NCBI RefSeq assembly: GCF_003853645.1 | Contig: NZ_QTPO01000050.1 | Location: forward strand, 1 to 64,000 | DNA length: 64,000 nucleotides | Source: Burkholderia sp. Bp9143 | GTDB lineage: Bacteria; Pseudomonadota; Gammaproteobacteria; Burkholderiales; Burkholderiaceae | Direction of reading: 5' to 3' | Part shown: piece by piece, positions 55,137 to 62,689 of the stretch | Position numbering within the stretch: the first letter of the stretch is position 1 | How the letters are laid out: each line of letters opens with the position of its first letter | Made by a program: the position numbers and the translations under genes | Notes under the pieces: model-generated | Told to the model about the DNA's origin: nothing | The model's input: the letters and a program-made list of their open reading frames with translations, nothing else | Databases searched by the model: none

Positions 55137-55961
55137 TCAGGCCGCGGCGGCGGCGGTATGGCCGGTGAACCGGCGCGCGAGCGCGAGCACGGCCCACGTG
55201 ACGATGCCGAGCACGATCGACAGGCCGGCCGCCGTCGCGATGTTCGCGTTCAGCGTGAACTCGGTGTAGATCGTCATCGGCAGCACGTTCAGGTCGGTGG
55301 CGAGCGTGAATGCGGTGCCGAACGCGCCCATCGCGGTCGCGAAGCAGATCGCGCCGGCCGCGATCAGGCCCGGCGCGAGCGCCGGCAGCACGATGTCGAT
55401 GAAGATGCGCCACGGCGACGCGCCGAGCGAGCGTGCGGCTTCCTCGAGCGACGCGTCGAGCTTCGACGCAGCCGCGATCACGGTGACGATCACGCGCGGA
55501 ATCGAGAAGTACAGGTAGCCGACGAACAGCCCGGCAACCGAATACGCGAACACCCACTTGTCGCCGGTCAGCTTCGCGGACAGCATCCCGATCAGCCCCT
55601 GCCGGCCCGCGAGCATGATCACCATGAAGCCGACCACGACACCCGGGAACGCGAGCGGAAAGGTGAGCAGCGCGAGCAGCACGCGTTTGCCCGCGAACTC
55701 ACGGCGTGCGAGCAGCAGGCCCGAGATCGTCGACAGCGCGAGCGTCGCGAGCGTGACGCCGGCCGACAACGCGACTGTCTCGCCGAGGCTCTTCATGTAG
55801 CGCGCGTTGCCGAGCAGCGCCGCGTACTGCGTGAAGAACGCGCCGTCGGCGGACACCTGCACGAGTGCCGCCATCGGCAGTAGCCAGAACGCGGCGAACA
55901 TCGCGAGCGCCGGCGCGACGAGCGCGACACGCCAGCGCAGCGGGAAAGTCAGGTCGAGCAT
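55137..55961 (-). CDS. ABC transporter permease 1 (PhnU-like)
   Basis: This 274-residue permease has six hydrophobic segments and the EAA loop LEEAARSLGASPWRIFIDIV, then LPALAPGLIAAGAICFATAM. It begins MLDLTFPLRWRVALVAPALA. With the second permease it would form the channel of the importer. It is 16 nt downstream of the binding-protein gene. Confidence 0.88.
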   Translation of the reverse strand: MLDLTFPLRWRVALVAPALAMFAAFWLLPMAALVQVSADGAFFTQYAALLGNARYMKSLGETVALSAGVTLATLALSTISGLLLARREFAGKRVLLALLTFPLAFPGVVVGFMVIMLAGRQGLIGMLSAKLTGDKWVFAYSVAGLFVGYLYFSIPRVIVTVIAAASKLDASLEEAARSLGASPWRIFIDIVLPALAPGLIAAGAICFATAMGAFGTAFTLATDLNVLPMTIYTEFTLNANIATAAGLSIVLGIVTWAVLALARRFTGHTAAAAA

Positions 55962-55977
55962 GGCGTGGGTCCGGCGC

Positions 55978-57006
55978 TTACTGCATCACCTGCAGGTATT
56001 GCTGGCCGAACGCTTGCTGGCCGGCCGCCATCTTGCCGAAGTCGACCGGTTTCGCCCGGGCGTATTCGCTCGCCGGCAGGAACTTCGCGGCGACGTCGGC
56101 GCCGAGCGTCTGCGCGCGCACCGGACGCAGGTACGCGTTGGCCCACAGCTTCTGGCCTTCGTCGGACAGCACGAAGTCGAGCACCTTCCTGCCGTTCGCG
56201 TCGTGCGGCGCGCCCTTCACGAGGCTCATCACGTAGGGCACCGCGATCGTGCCTTCCTTCGGAATCACGAACTCGACGTTCGCGTGATCCTTGTACTTCG
56301 CGCGATACGCATCGAAGTCGTAGTCGAGCAGGATCGGAATCTCGCCGGACAGCACGCGCGCATACGCGGTCTGCTTCGGCACGATCGGTGCGTTCGCCTT
56401 CAGCTTGCGGAACCAGTCGAGCCCCGGCTTGAAGTCGTCGAGGCTGCCGCCGAGCGCCTGGTTGACGGCGACCGCGCCTGCATAGCCGACGAACGCGCTA
56501 GACGGATCGAGGTAGCCGACCATGCCCTTGTATTCGGGCTTGAGCAGATCGGACCACGAGCGCGGGACCGGCTTGCCTTCGAGCGCGTCCTTGTTCACGA
56601 AGAAGCCGAGCGTGCCCGAGTGGATCGCGAACCAGTAGCCTTGCGGGTCCTTCAGGTTCGCGGGGATGTCGTTCCAGTGCGCGGGCTTGTACGGTGCGAT
56701 CACGCCCTTGTCCTTCGCCTGGAATGCGGATGACACGCCGAGATAGACGACGTCGGCGACCGGGCTCTTCTGTTCGGCGATCAGCTGCGCGATCGCCTGG
56801 CCCGAGTTCTTGTTGTCGAACGGCACGCGGATGCCGGTCTTCTGCTTGATCGCCGCGATTTGCGCGGCCCAGTCGGCCCATTCGGGCGGGCAGTTGTAGC
56901 AGATCGCGGTTTCGTCGGCATGGGCGGCAGGCGCGAACGCGACGAGCGCGGCGCAGGCGACGGGTGCTGCGAGCACGCGCAGCAGCGAGGTCAGGCGAAA
57001 GGACAC
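55978..57006 (-). CDS. ABC transporter periplasmic binding protein (PhnS-like, family 1)
   Basis: This 342-residue protein is taken from GTG 57006, with GGAG upstream; the longer ATG frame lacks a ribosome site. The signal peptide (LLRVLAAPVACAALVAFAPA, cleavage AHA/DE) is followed by ETAICYNCPPEWADWAAQIA. The family-1 extracellular solute-binding fold shows in QAIAQLIAEQKSPVADVVYL and WFAIHSGTLGFFVNKDALEG. Ligand class is inferred from the cluster with a GpdQ-like enzyme: a phosphonate or phosphodiester. Confidence 0.85.
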   Translation of the reverse strand: MSFRLTSLLRVLAAPVACAALVAFAPAAHADETAICYNCPPEWADWAAQIAAIKQKTGIRVPFDNKNSGQAIAQLIAEQKSPVADVVYLGVSSAFQAKDKGVIAPYKPAHWNDIPANLKDPQGYWFAIHSGTLGFFVNKDALEGKPVPRSWSDLLKPEYKGMVGYLDPSSAFVGYAGAVAVNQALGGSLDDFKPGLDWFRKLKANAPIVPKQTAYARVLSGEIPILLDYDFDAYRAKYKDHANVEFVIPKEGTIAVPYVMSLVKGAPHDANGRKVLDFVLSDEGQKLWANAYLRPVRAQTLGADVAAKFLPASEYARAKPVDFGKMAAGQQAFGQQYLQVMQ

Positions 57007-57070
57007 GGTGGGTCTCCGGGCGGGGTGTGGGTATTTCGCCGCGCCGCGCACGATGGCGCGGCGCGTGCGT

Positions 57071-58096
57071 TCAGGCGTGGCGCAACTGCAGGTCGGCGGC
57101 CGGCGACGCGACCGTCGCGCCGTCGCGCACCGTGTGCGGCAGGATCAGCGACGTGCGCTCGATCGTCGCGCCGCCGATGCATTCGACGAGGCGCCGCCAT
57201 GCATGGCGGCCGATGTCCTGGTTCGGCGTCGCGACGCTCGCGAGCGGCGGCGCGAGCAGCTCGCCGATCGCGATGCCGTCGAAGCCGAGCACCGACAGGT
57301 CGTCGGGAATCGAGAAGCCCGCGCGGCGCAGGCCGCGCATCACGACCATCGCGAGCAGGTCGTTGCTGCAGAAGAGGGCGGTCGGGCGCGTGGCTTGCGC
57401 GGTGAGATGCGCGAGCACCGCGTCGGGCAGTTCGGCTGCGTTGAAGTCGACTTCGACCGGCGGCAGCGTCGCGACACCGGCTTCCTCGAGTGCCTGTGCG
57501 TAGCCGAGGTGACGCTGGCGTGCGCGATCCGACGCGGCGAGCGAGCCGGCCAGCATCAGCACGCGGCGATGGCCGCGCGCGGTCAGCAGGCGGACGCCGT
57601 CGTAGGCCGCGCGGCGGTTGTCGACCGATACCGACGGGCGGCGTTGCGTGTCGTTGTGCATCAGCACGTAGTGCGGTCCGTCGTGGTCGAGCATGTCGAG
57701 CAGCGGATGCGTGTCCGCATCGGCGACGGTCAGGATCAGCCCTTCGACGCGCTGCTCGCGCAGCGTCTCGATCGCGTGGCGCTCGCGCGCTTCGTCGTAT
57801 TCGGTCGTCATCAGGATCAGCTTGAAGCCGGCCGCGGTCGCGAGTTCGTCGATGCCCTGCAGGCAGTCGGCGAACACCGGGTTCGACAGCGTCGGCACGA
57901 CGACGCCGACGAGGCGCGTGCGCTCGCCGCGCAACTGCCGGCCGAGCGGGCTCGGGCGGAACTGCAACGTGTCGATGGCGGTGCGGATCGTCGCCAGCGT
58001 GGCGGGGCTGACGGTATGCGGCGCGTTGATCGCGCGCGAGACGGTGGCGATCGAGAAGCCGGCGAGCGCGGCGACGTCCTTGATGGTCGGGGTCAT
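57071..58096 (-). CDS. LacI-family transcriptional regulator
   Basis: This 341-residue repressor starts at ATG 58096 (MTPTIKDVAALAGFSIATVS), the classic LacI N-terminal HTH. A hinge helix (SPLGRQLRGERTRLVGVVVP) and a periplasmic-binding-protein-like ligand domain follow (LILMTTEYDEARERHAIETL, RPTALFCSNDLLAMVVMRGL, DDLSVLGFDGIAIGELLAPP). It heads the importer cluster. Two AAACGTTT boxes lie just upstream, so it should repress itself and probably the ABC genes. Confidence 0.92.
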   Translation of the reverse strand: MTPTIKDVAALAGFSIATVSRAINAPHTVSPATLATIRTAIDTLQFRPSPLGRQLRGERTRLVGVVVPTLSNPVFADCLQGIDELATAAGFKLILMTTEYDEARERHAIETLREQRVEGLILTVADADTHPLLDMLDHDGPHYVLMHNDTQRRPSVSVDNRRAAYDGVRLLTARGHRRVLMLAGSLAASDRARQRHLGYAQALEEAGVATLPPVEVDFNAAELPDAVLAHLTAQATRPTALFCSNDLLAMVVMRGLRRAGFSIPDDLSVLGFDGIAIGELLAPPLASVATPNQDIGRHAWRRLVECIGGATIERTSLILPHTVRDGATVASPAADLQLRHA

Positions 58097-58111
58097 GAAG
58101 TTACGCGATGT

Positions 58112-58146
58112 AAACGTTTTCGGCCGGGAAATTATCGAAAACGTTT
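58112..58146. promoter_or_regulatory. Paired LacI-family operators forming an 11-bp inverted repeat
   Basis: AAACGTTTTCG (58112-58122) and CGAAAACGTTT (58136-58146) are perfect inverted copies 13 nt apart. Each contains AAACGTTT with the central CG typical of LacI-family operators. They lie 16-50 nt upstream of the regulator start. The remaining 268 nt up to the tRNA hold no gene I can support. Confidence 0.8.
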
Positions 58147-58414
58147 GTGACTTCGCGATGACGCACGAGATGTCTGTTTCGCAAAAAGTACGATACAAAC
58201 ATCAGATGTTTGGCGCCCGACGAGCGGGGCGGAGTCGATTGTAGCGGCGGATGCTGCGGCGCGGGACGAAATCCGTGGCAGCGTCGCGACGATGTCGATT
58301 GCGGCGCATGCATTTGGGCGAAGATGGAGCATGCAGACATGCTGCGTCGCGATGTACCGCGCATGAATCAGCTAACGCATGTGCAAGCAATGGTAGAATC
58401 GCGTCCGCCCTTTT

Positions 58415-58765
58415 GCCGGGGTGATGAAATTGGTAAACATAGCGGACTTAAACGATTGAGTGCCCGGCCGGAAACGGCCGGTGCAGAACCCTTCAAATTC
58501 GGTGAAACCCCTGACGCGCACCGTGCGTCGAGGCAACGCCGAGCCAAGCCTCGCGGTACAGCTACCGTTACAACGAGGAAGGTGTAGAGACTAGACGGGG
58601 GGCGCCTAAGGCGCACGGGCGGCGATCACGCCCGCGCGCGACGGCGAAGGCATAGTCCAGCGCACGAACGGCGTCGTTTCGACGGCGCCGGCTTTGAAAG
58701 AAGCAGTGTGACGAAAATCCGCCGCCTTAATTGGCTTGCCGGTTCGAGTCCGGTCCCCGGCACCA
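58415..58765 (+). tRNA. tRNA-Leu(UAA), interrupted by a group I intron
   Basis: Joining 58415-58449 to 58714-58765 gives an 87-nt tRNA. The acceptor stem is GCCGGGG/CCCCGGC and CCA is encoded at 58763-58765. The D arm holds AAATTGGTAAACAT and the anticodon stem-loop is GCGGA-CTTAAAA-TCCGC with anticodon TAA. A long variable arm (CGCCTTAATTGGCTT) marks a leucine tRNA, and the T arm is GCCGG-TTCGAGT-CCGGT. The intron falls between the first and second anticodon bases. A TAGAAT -10 element sits at 58394-58399. Annotation tools that do not model group I introns may miss the gene. Confidence 0.95.
58450..58713 (+). ncRNA. Self-splicing group I intron in the tRNA-Leu anticodon (about 264 nt)
   Basis: Conserved group I core elements are visible in order. 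Q-like AACGCCGAGCCAAGCC is at 58535-58550, R-like GTGTAGAGACTAGACGG at 58582-58598 and S-like AAGGCATAGTCC at 58647-58658. The 5' exon end ACTU pairs with an internal guide GAGT near 58458, giving the required U-G wobble at the splice site. The intron ends in G before the 3' exon. No homing endonuclease frame is present. The insertion site after the anticodon U matches tRNA-Leu(UAA) introns of cyanobacteria. The subgroup is probably IC3, judged by size and core motifs. Confidence 0.92.
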
Positions 58766-58798
58766 AATACCCTTCCGAGGCGATCCTCGTTAATCCAG

Positions 58799-58833
58799 AA
58801 ACCCGTGATAGCACAAGGCTTCGCGGGTTTTTT
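58799..58833 (+). terminator. Terminator of the tRNA-Leu gene
   Basis: AAACCCG (58799-58805) pairs with CGGGTTT (58824-58830), and a T6 run ends at 58833. It lies 34 nt after the tRNA CCA end. The loop is long but contains a GTG/CAC inner pair. Confidence 0.75.
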
Positions 58834-58868
58834 GTTCCTGAATCATCCAACGGTGTCCGCGATAATCC

Positions 58869-58937
58869 GGGGGCATGTGGGGGCACCTTCGGGGGAATTT
58901 TTGTGGATGGTCGATGCCCCCGACAAAAAATGCCCCC
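58869..58937. repeat. Four GGGGGCA / TGCCCCC repeats, likely integrase arm sites
   Basis: GGGGGCA occurs at 58869-58875 and 58879-58885. Its inverse TGCCCCC occurs at 58915-58921 and 58931-58937. Paired repeats of this kind just downstream of a tRNA and upstream of an int gene are typical arm-type sites of P4-like tyrosine recombinases. Here they survive next to what seems to be the integrase start. Confidence 0.6.
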
Positions 58938-58956
58938 TTGGGCTGTAAGGTGCATC

Positions 58957-58978
58957 ATGCCGTTGACCGATGTCGCTA
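58957..58978 (+). pseudogene. 5' remnant of a P4-type integrase gene
   Basis: ATG 58957 follows a TAAGG site and reads M-P-L-T-D-V-A. That is the usual start of P4-family integrases, which continue IRNAKP. Homology stops at about 58978, exactly where the IS110-derived sequence (opposite strand) begins. Only about seven codons support this. The tRNA, arm repeats and position make it plausible. Confidence 0.45.
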
Positions 58979-59300
58979 CCCTGCTGGATCTTGCGTGCGT
59001 AATAGTCTCGCGAGACGGGGTCTCGCAAGGCCGCGAAGGCGGATAGGAACAAGGCGCGCTTGAGTACCTTGTTACCGCGTCTGGATGGATGTTCGCCGCG
59101 TATCGATGAACCTGAGCGCCGAGTGACCGGCGCGAGGCCGGCGTAGGCCGCTAGATGCGCAGCCGAAGCGAACGCTTTATGGGCGACCTCAGTCAGGAGT
59201 CTGGCGGCGGTCCTGACGCCGACTCCGGGCATGCTGGTCAGGACCGGCCAAAGAGGGTGAGCAAGCACCAGTCGCTCAACTTCGGCAGCGACTTTGAGAG
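58979..59300 (-). pseudogene. IS110-family transposase fragment (C-terminal part)
   Basis: The minus strand encodes about 105 residues of an IS110 transposase C-terminal domain: LKVAAEVERLVLAHPLWPVL, LTSMPGVGVRTAARLLTEVA, HLAAYAGLAPVTRRSGSSIR, GNKVLKRALFLSAFAALRDP and SRDYYARKIQQG. The N-terminal DEDD catalytic domain is missing, and the C-terminal end is cut at the integrase remnant. It is not functional. The upstream limit (59290-59300) is the junction with the IstB fragment. Confidence 0.85.
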
Positions 59301-59500
59301 CAGATGGAACAGCAGCGCGCCACCGGTCTGGCTGAACGGCAGATAGCCAAGTTCATCGAGAATCACCAGATCCACGTACATCAGCTTGTGAGCGATCTGG
59401 CCTTGTTTGCCGGTCGACTTCTCGAGCTCCAGCGCGTTGGTCGGCTCCACGGTCGAGAAGTAGCGCACACGCTTGACCGGAAAGATCGCTTTTGACAGCA
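59293..59500 (-). pseudogene. IS21-family IstB helper ATPase fragment
   Basis: The minus strand encodes RVRYFSTVEPTNALELEKST, GKQGQIAHKLMYVDLVILDE and LGYLPFSQTGGALLFHLLSK. This is the Walker B region of IstB (VILDELGYLPF). The Walker A part and the C-terminus are missing. It is fused in frame to unrelated sequence on the 5' side and cut by the IS110 fragment on the 3' side, so it is a remnant of an older IS21 insertion. Confidence 0.82.
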
Positions 59501-59885
59501 AAGGCGATGTCAGCAATCCGGTTTCCACGTTGTACGAGGTCCAAACCGGAAAATGGATGGCGATTGCCGCGGCCGGCAAATAGGCACCTTTCTGCGAGGC
59601 CGAGATCACGTCGGGCGCGATCACGCCGTGCGCCCTTCTGGATAGTCCCTCGATGCTCCGCGGCGAACTACGTAGGAAGCTTATGCACGGGCACGTTAGA
59701 CACCCACCGCCGTGCGTTCAGCCGAGTGAGAAAAGTTACCATTAGCCCCCTCCGTATCGAAGAAATTTATCTTCCGGACAGACATAGAATTGAGGAATTC
59801 GCCACGCACGTGGCATTTTTCTCTCAGGTCTAGTGTTCAGAAGTGAACCGCATGGCCTGTTTAACTCACAGCGCGAGTTCTCTAT
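59501..59885. other. AT-richer intergenic region upstream of the lyase gene
   Basis: No gene is recognised in about 385 nt between the IS remnants and the lyase start. A 14-bp dyad, GTTCA (59835-59839) facing TGAAC (59844-59848), lies 37 nt before the lyase ATG. It is a candidate site for the nearby Lrp-type regulator. Confidence 0.4.
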
Positions 59886-61043
59886 ATGCATTGGCGTACA
59901 AAACTGATTCAGTCCGAAGTTCAAGTCCGTCAAGACTTTAAATCACTAGTTTTTCCAGTCTATCGTGGATCAACCGTGTTGTTCGATCGCGTATCGGAGG
60001 TGATTGACGACTGGCGACAAACGGAAAATGGCTACTCGTACGGGTTGTATGGGACGCCAACGACACTTGAACTTGCAGCCCGGGTATGCGAACTCGAAGG
60101 CGCACATCGGACTTTCGTTGTACCAGGTGGACAGGCGGCAATCGCAGCGATTTATTTGGCCTTCTGCAGTAGCGGTAGTCACGCGCTGGTGCCGGTCACA
60201 GCGTACGGTCCAAATCGGGAAATGTCGCTTTCTATCCTTCGCCGGCTTGGTATCGAAGTCGAGGCCTACGACCCATCGATTGGATCAGGAATCAGCGCGC
60301 TGATTCGAGACAATACGACGCTGATCTGGACGGAAAGTCCCGGCTCGGTGACGATGGAGGTGCAGGACGTTCCTGCCATTGTCGCGGCTGCACATGCTAG
60401 AAATGTGCCCGTTGCCCTGGATAACACGTATGCGGCGGGAGTAATGTTTGACGCATTTGGCCATGGCGTGGACGTCAGCATGCAGGCGTTGACCAAGTAC
60501 ATCGGTGGACATAGTGACCTCCTTTTGGGAACGGTATCGGCGAAAGATGCCCCGCTAGCTGAGTTGCTCGGTTCAACGCTCAAGCAGTTGGGCATGGCCG
60601 TGTCGCCTGACGATTGCAGTCTCGCGCTTAGGGGAATGCAAACCTTGGGAGTACGCCTCGACCGCCTGGAGAGTTCCACATTGACAGTTGCTCGTTGGCT
60701 CAATGAGAACCCGGCAATCGAGACGGTGCTCCATCCCGCGCTACCGTCATGCCCTGGCCATGAATTCTGGGCGCGTGACTTCACAGGCTCAACAAGCGTT
60801 TTCTCTGTTCAATTCTCATCCGACTACACCGCTGCTCAAGTGGAAGAATTTGTTGAGTCGCTAAAGTTGTTCAAGATTGGAATGAGCTGGGGAGGAACCA
60901 CCAGCCTCGCCTTGGTGTATCCGAACATCGATCGGCCTGGAAAAGACTACGCCGGACGACTTGTACGATTTAATATCGGACTGGAAGAACCGAGCGATCT
61001 CATCTCCGATCTGAAACAAGCATTCTCAGCCTTAGCTGGATAG
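59886..61043 (+). CDS. PLP-dependent cystathionine beta-lyase-like enzyme (Cys/Met metabolism family)
   Basis: This 385-residue, apparently intact enzyme has the fold-type I pattern: SLVFPVYRGSTVLFDRVSEV, YGLYGTPTTLELAARVCELE, VVPGGQAAIAAIYLAF (phosphate-binding), TESPGSVTMEVQDV, ALDNTYAAGVMFDAFGHGVD and the PLP lysine in QALTKYIGGHSDLLLG. The C-terminus has KIGMSWGGTTSLALVYP and GRLVRFNIGLEEPSDLISDL. The family cleaves cystathionine or related beta-substituted amino acids. The ribosome site is weak. Base composition is AT-richer than the chromosome. It lies between IS remnants and an Lrp-type gene, a degraded second copy of its 3' end lies at 62505, and all three suggest transfer. Confidence 0.88.
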   Translation: MHWRTKLIQSEVQVRQDFKSLVFPVYRGSTVLFDRVSEVIDDWRQTENGYSYGLYGTPTTLELAARVCELEGAHRTFVVPGGQAAIAAIYLAFCSSGSHALVPVTAYGPNREMSLSILRRLGIEVEAYDPSIGSGISALIRDNTTLIWTESPGSVTMEVQDVPAIVAAAHARNVPVALDNTYAAGVMFDAFGHGVDVSMQALTKYIGGHSDLLLGTVSAKDAPLAELLGSTLKQLGMAVSPDDCSLALRGMQTLGVRLDRLESSTLTVARWLNENPAIETVLHPALPSCPGHEFWARDFTGSTSVFSVQFSSDYTAAQVEEFVESLKLFKIGMSWGGTTSLALVYPNIDRPGKDYAGRLVRFNIGLEEPSDLISDLKQAFSALAG

Positions 61044-61155
61044 GGACTGGTTGTTGCCGTCGCTGATCTGCATGCAGCTTTTAATATTGTTTCTTTCTGA
61101 CGCGACGGCGCAAACTATTAGCACAAAGAGGCCTTAAACGTGGGAATGCGATGCG

Positions 61156-61641
61156 TTATTTGTCGACGTCAAACGGTGCAGAGATTCCTATCTTGACACG
61201 ATCCATGACAACAATCGTGCGAAACCATTTAACGCTTTTATGTTCATAGAAGATCCTTCTGGCGATATCTTCATAGTCTTTCATTGTCCTAACGTTCATT
61301 ATAATGAAAAAATCCGCGTCGCCTGTAACGTAGTAACACTGCTGGATTTCCGGGATGGAGAAGGCTGCCTTGAGCGCATTCAACTCGCTGATATCCGTTC
61401 GCTCCATGTGAACTTCGGTGACGACCGTAATAGGCTTTCCGGCCCACTCGGGGTCGATTATGGCGACGTTGCCCTGAATGACGCCGCCCTTTTCAAGAGA
61501 ACGAATTCGCCTCTGTACTGCAGCGGTGGAAAGATTGACCCTCTCTCCGATGACTCGCAGTGGCGTGGTGTTGCATCGTTCGAGTTCCGCAAGAATTGCG
61601 ATGTCAAATGAGTCGAGGTCAGAAGGTTTGAGAGAAGCCAT
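61156..61641 (-). CDS. Lrp/AsnC-family transcriptional regulator
   Basis: This 161-residue regulator is taken from ATG 61641 (MASLKPSDLDSFDIAILAEL), the usual length. An upstream in-frame ATG at 61695 adds 18 residues. The HTH is LRVIGERVNLSTAAVQRRIR. The RAM domain has IQQCYYVTGDADFFIIMNVR. It converges with the lyase gene (112 nt apart). Lrp-family genes often control an adjacent amino-acid enzyme, so control of the lyase is likely. Like the lyase, it is AT-richer than the surrounding chromosome. Confidence 0.88.
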   Translation of the reverse strand: MASLKPSDLDSFDIAILAELERCNTTPLRVIGERVNLSTAAVQRRIRSLEKGGVIQGNVAIIDPEWAGKPITVVTEVHMERTDISELNALKAAFSIPEIQQCYYVTGDADFFIIMNVRTMKDYEDIARRIFYEHKSVKWFRTIVVMDRVKIGISAPFDVDK

Positions 61642-61964
61642 CTTATTAATTCGGTCAGGAGCCAGAGGATTGTACTGCTGGGCGAATGCCACCATCGACG
61701 CCTAAAGCCCAATGCGAACCGGCCCCAGATGACTGTGTTCGTGGGTGGCACGACCGGTGGCACGGAAGTTTTGCAAACTGGCCCCGCATGTTGAGCGTAT
61801 TTACCAGCGACGATGCAATATATTTTTATCGAAATTCCGAAACTTTGCAAGGTAAGGCTGATGGCAGTCGACCGAACCCATCAGTTGGCTGCGAATGCTC
61901 AGAAGATACTCTATGGCTAGTGTCCAGAGTTAGAAATTCGTCGAATTATTTGCTGCCGTGGAGG
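61642..61964. other. AT-richer spacer upstream of the Lrp-type gene, no gene seen
   Basis: An open frame runs through here on the plus strand, but its sequence resembles no family I know, and it is fused to a response-regulator fragment downstream. Treated as non-coding island DNA containing the Lrp-gene promoter. Confidence 0.35.
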
Positions 61965-62185
61965 CTGTTGAAGGCTACGGAGCCGTTTGTGCGCGTTGGC
62001 ATGCTGTTACACCGCCATAATCCGAGAGAGACCATGGCCAAGAAAGAAGTGTTTGATGATTTCGAATTCGAGTCTGTCTCGAAGCGCGTTTTTATGCGCG
62101 GCAATTCCGTCATGCTGATGCAGAAGGAGTTCGAACTAGCGCTGCTGCTTTTCAAGCATATGAGCCGGCCATTGTCGCGGTCGAA
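61965..62185 (+). pseudogene. OmpR-type response regulator fragment (winged-helix part)
   Basis: The reading frame contains [40 protein letters not shown] and [20 protein letters not shown], then PLSR. This resembles the end of a receiver domain and the first half of an OmpR/PhoB winged helix (the [13 protein letters not shown] helix). The receiver and the recognition-helix half are missing. The frame runs into unrelated sequence at about 62180. It is a two-sided truncated remnant. Confidence 0.7.
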
Positions 62186-62470
62186 TACCCGGAGCTAGGA
62201 TTTGACGAACAACGCGGACTTCAAACTATATCGCTGAGCGGCCGAGAGAGTTGGGAATCGAGGTTCACACGGGTATCGTGTGGTGCGGGAGTAGTCGGAA
62301 AGATCTACTTTGCGGGGGGCGGCCCGGCAATTGCGCTGCGAGCTGAGCTCGACGCCCTTCCACTTACCGAAGTAGCTGACTGCCGTCCCTACGTTTCACT
62401 CTTGCCGGGCAGGATGCACGCATGCGGCCATGATGGGCATATGGCAATGGTGCTTATCTTCACGATTGCG
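62186..62470 (+). pseudogene. M20 amidohydrolase (hippurate hydrolase-like) fragment with frameshifts
   Basis: Pieces in two or more frames reconstruct an M20D N-terminal region: [11 protein letters not shown] (62186 on), [18 protein letters not shown] (shifted frame), then [40 protein letters not shown] and the metal motif [14 protein letters not shown]. At least two frameshifts separate the pieces. The remaining two thirds of the protein are absent. It is joined downstream to a lyase fragment. Confidence 0.8.
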
Positions 62471-62504
62471 GTTGGTAACGAGTTTCGACAAGGCTCCGTA
62501 CCAG

Positions 62505-62685
62505 CTCAACTTCTAAAGCTGTTCAATATTGGTATGAGCTGAGGGGACACACCTAGTCTCGCGCTTGCATACCCCCAATCTTTACCGACCTGGCGAAGAT
62601 TATTCGGGGCGGCTTGTAAGGTTCAACGTCGACTTGGAAGAGCCTGGTTCCCTGAAATCGGATTCTCCCAGGCCTTCGCGTTTTT
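62505..62685 (+). pseudogene. Degraded second copy of the lyase 3' end
   Basis: The sequence parallels the C-terminus of the intact lyase. It encodes [10 protein letters not shown] followed by a stop, then TPSLALAYPQ, and after a frameshift YRPGEDYSGRLVRFNVDLEE and PGSL. The intact gene has SLKLFKIGMSWGGTTSLALV and YAGRLVRFNIGLEEPSDLI. Divergence is too great for a fresh duplication, so it is probably a paralog brought in separately. Confidence 0.82.
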
Positions 62686-62689
62686 CGTC

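Noticed and set aside
58869-58937. Possible CRISPR repeats (GGGGGCA copies)
   Set aside because: Seven-base units at irregular spacing and in both orientations, with no spacers of equal length. They fit integrase arm sites better. No CRISPR array or cas gene is seen in the window.
61686-62198. 170-codon open frame on the plus strand as a complete gene
   Set aside because: Only its last third matches a family (OmpR-type regulator); the start has no support and overlaps the Lrp leader. Recorded as a fragment instead.
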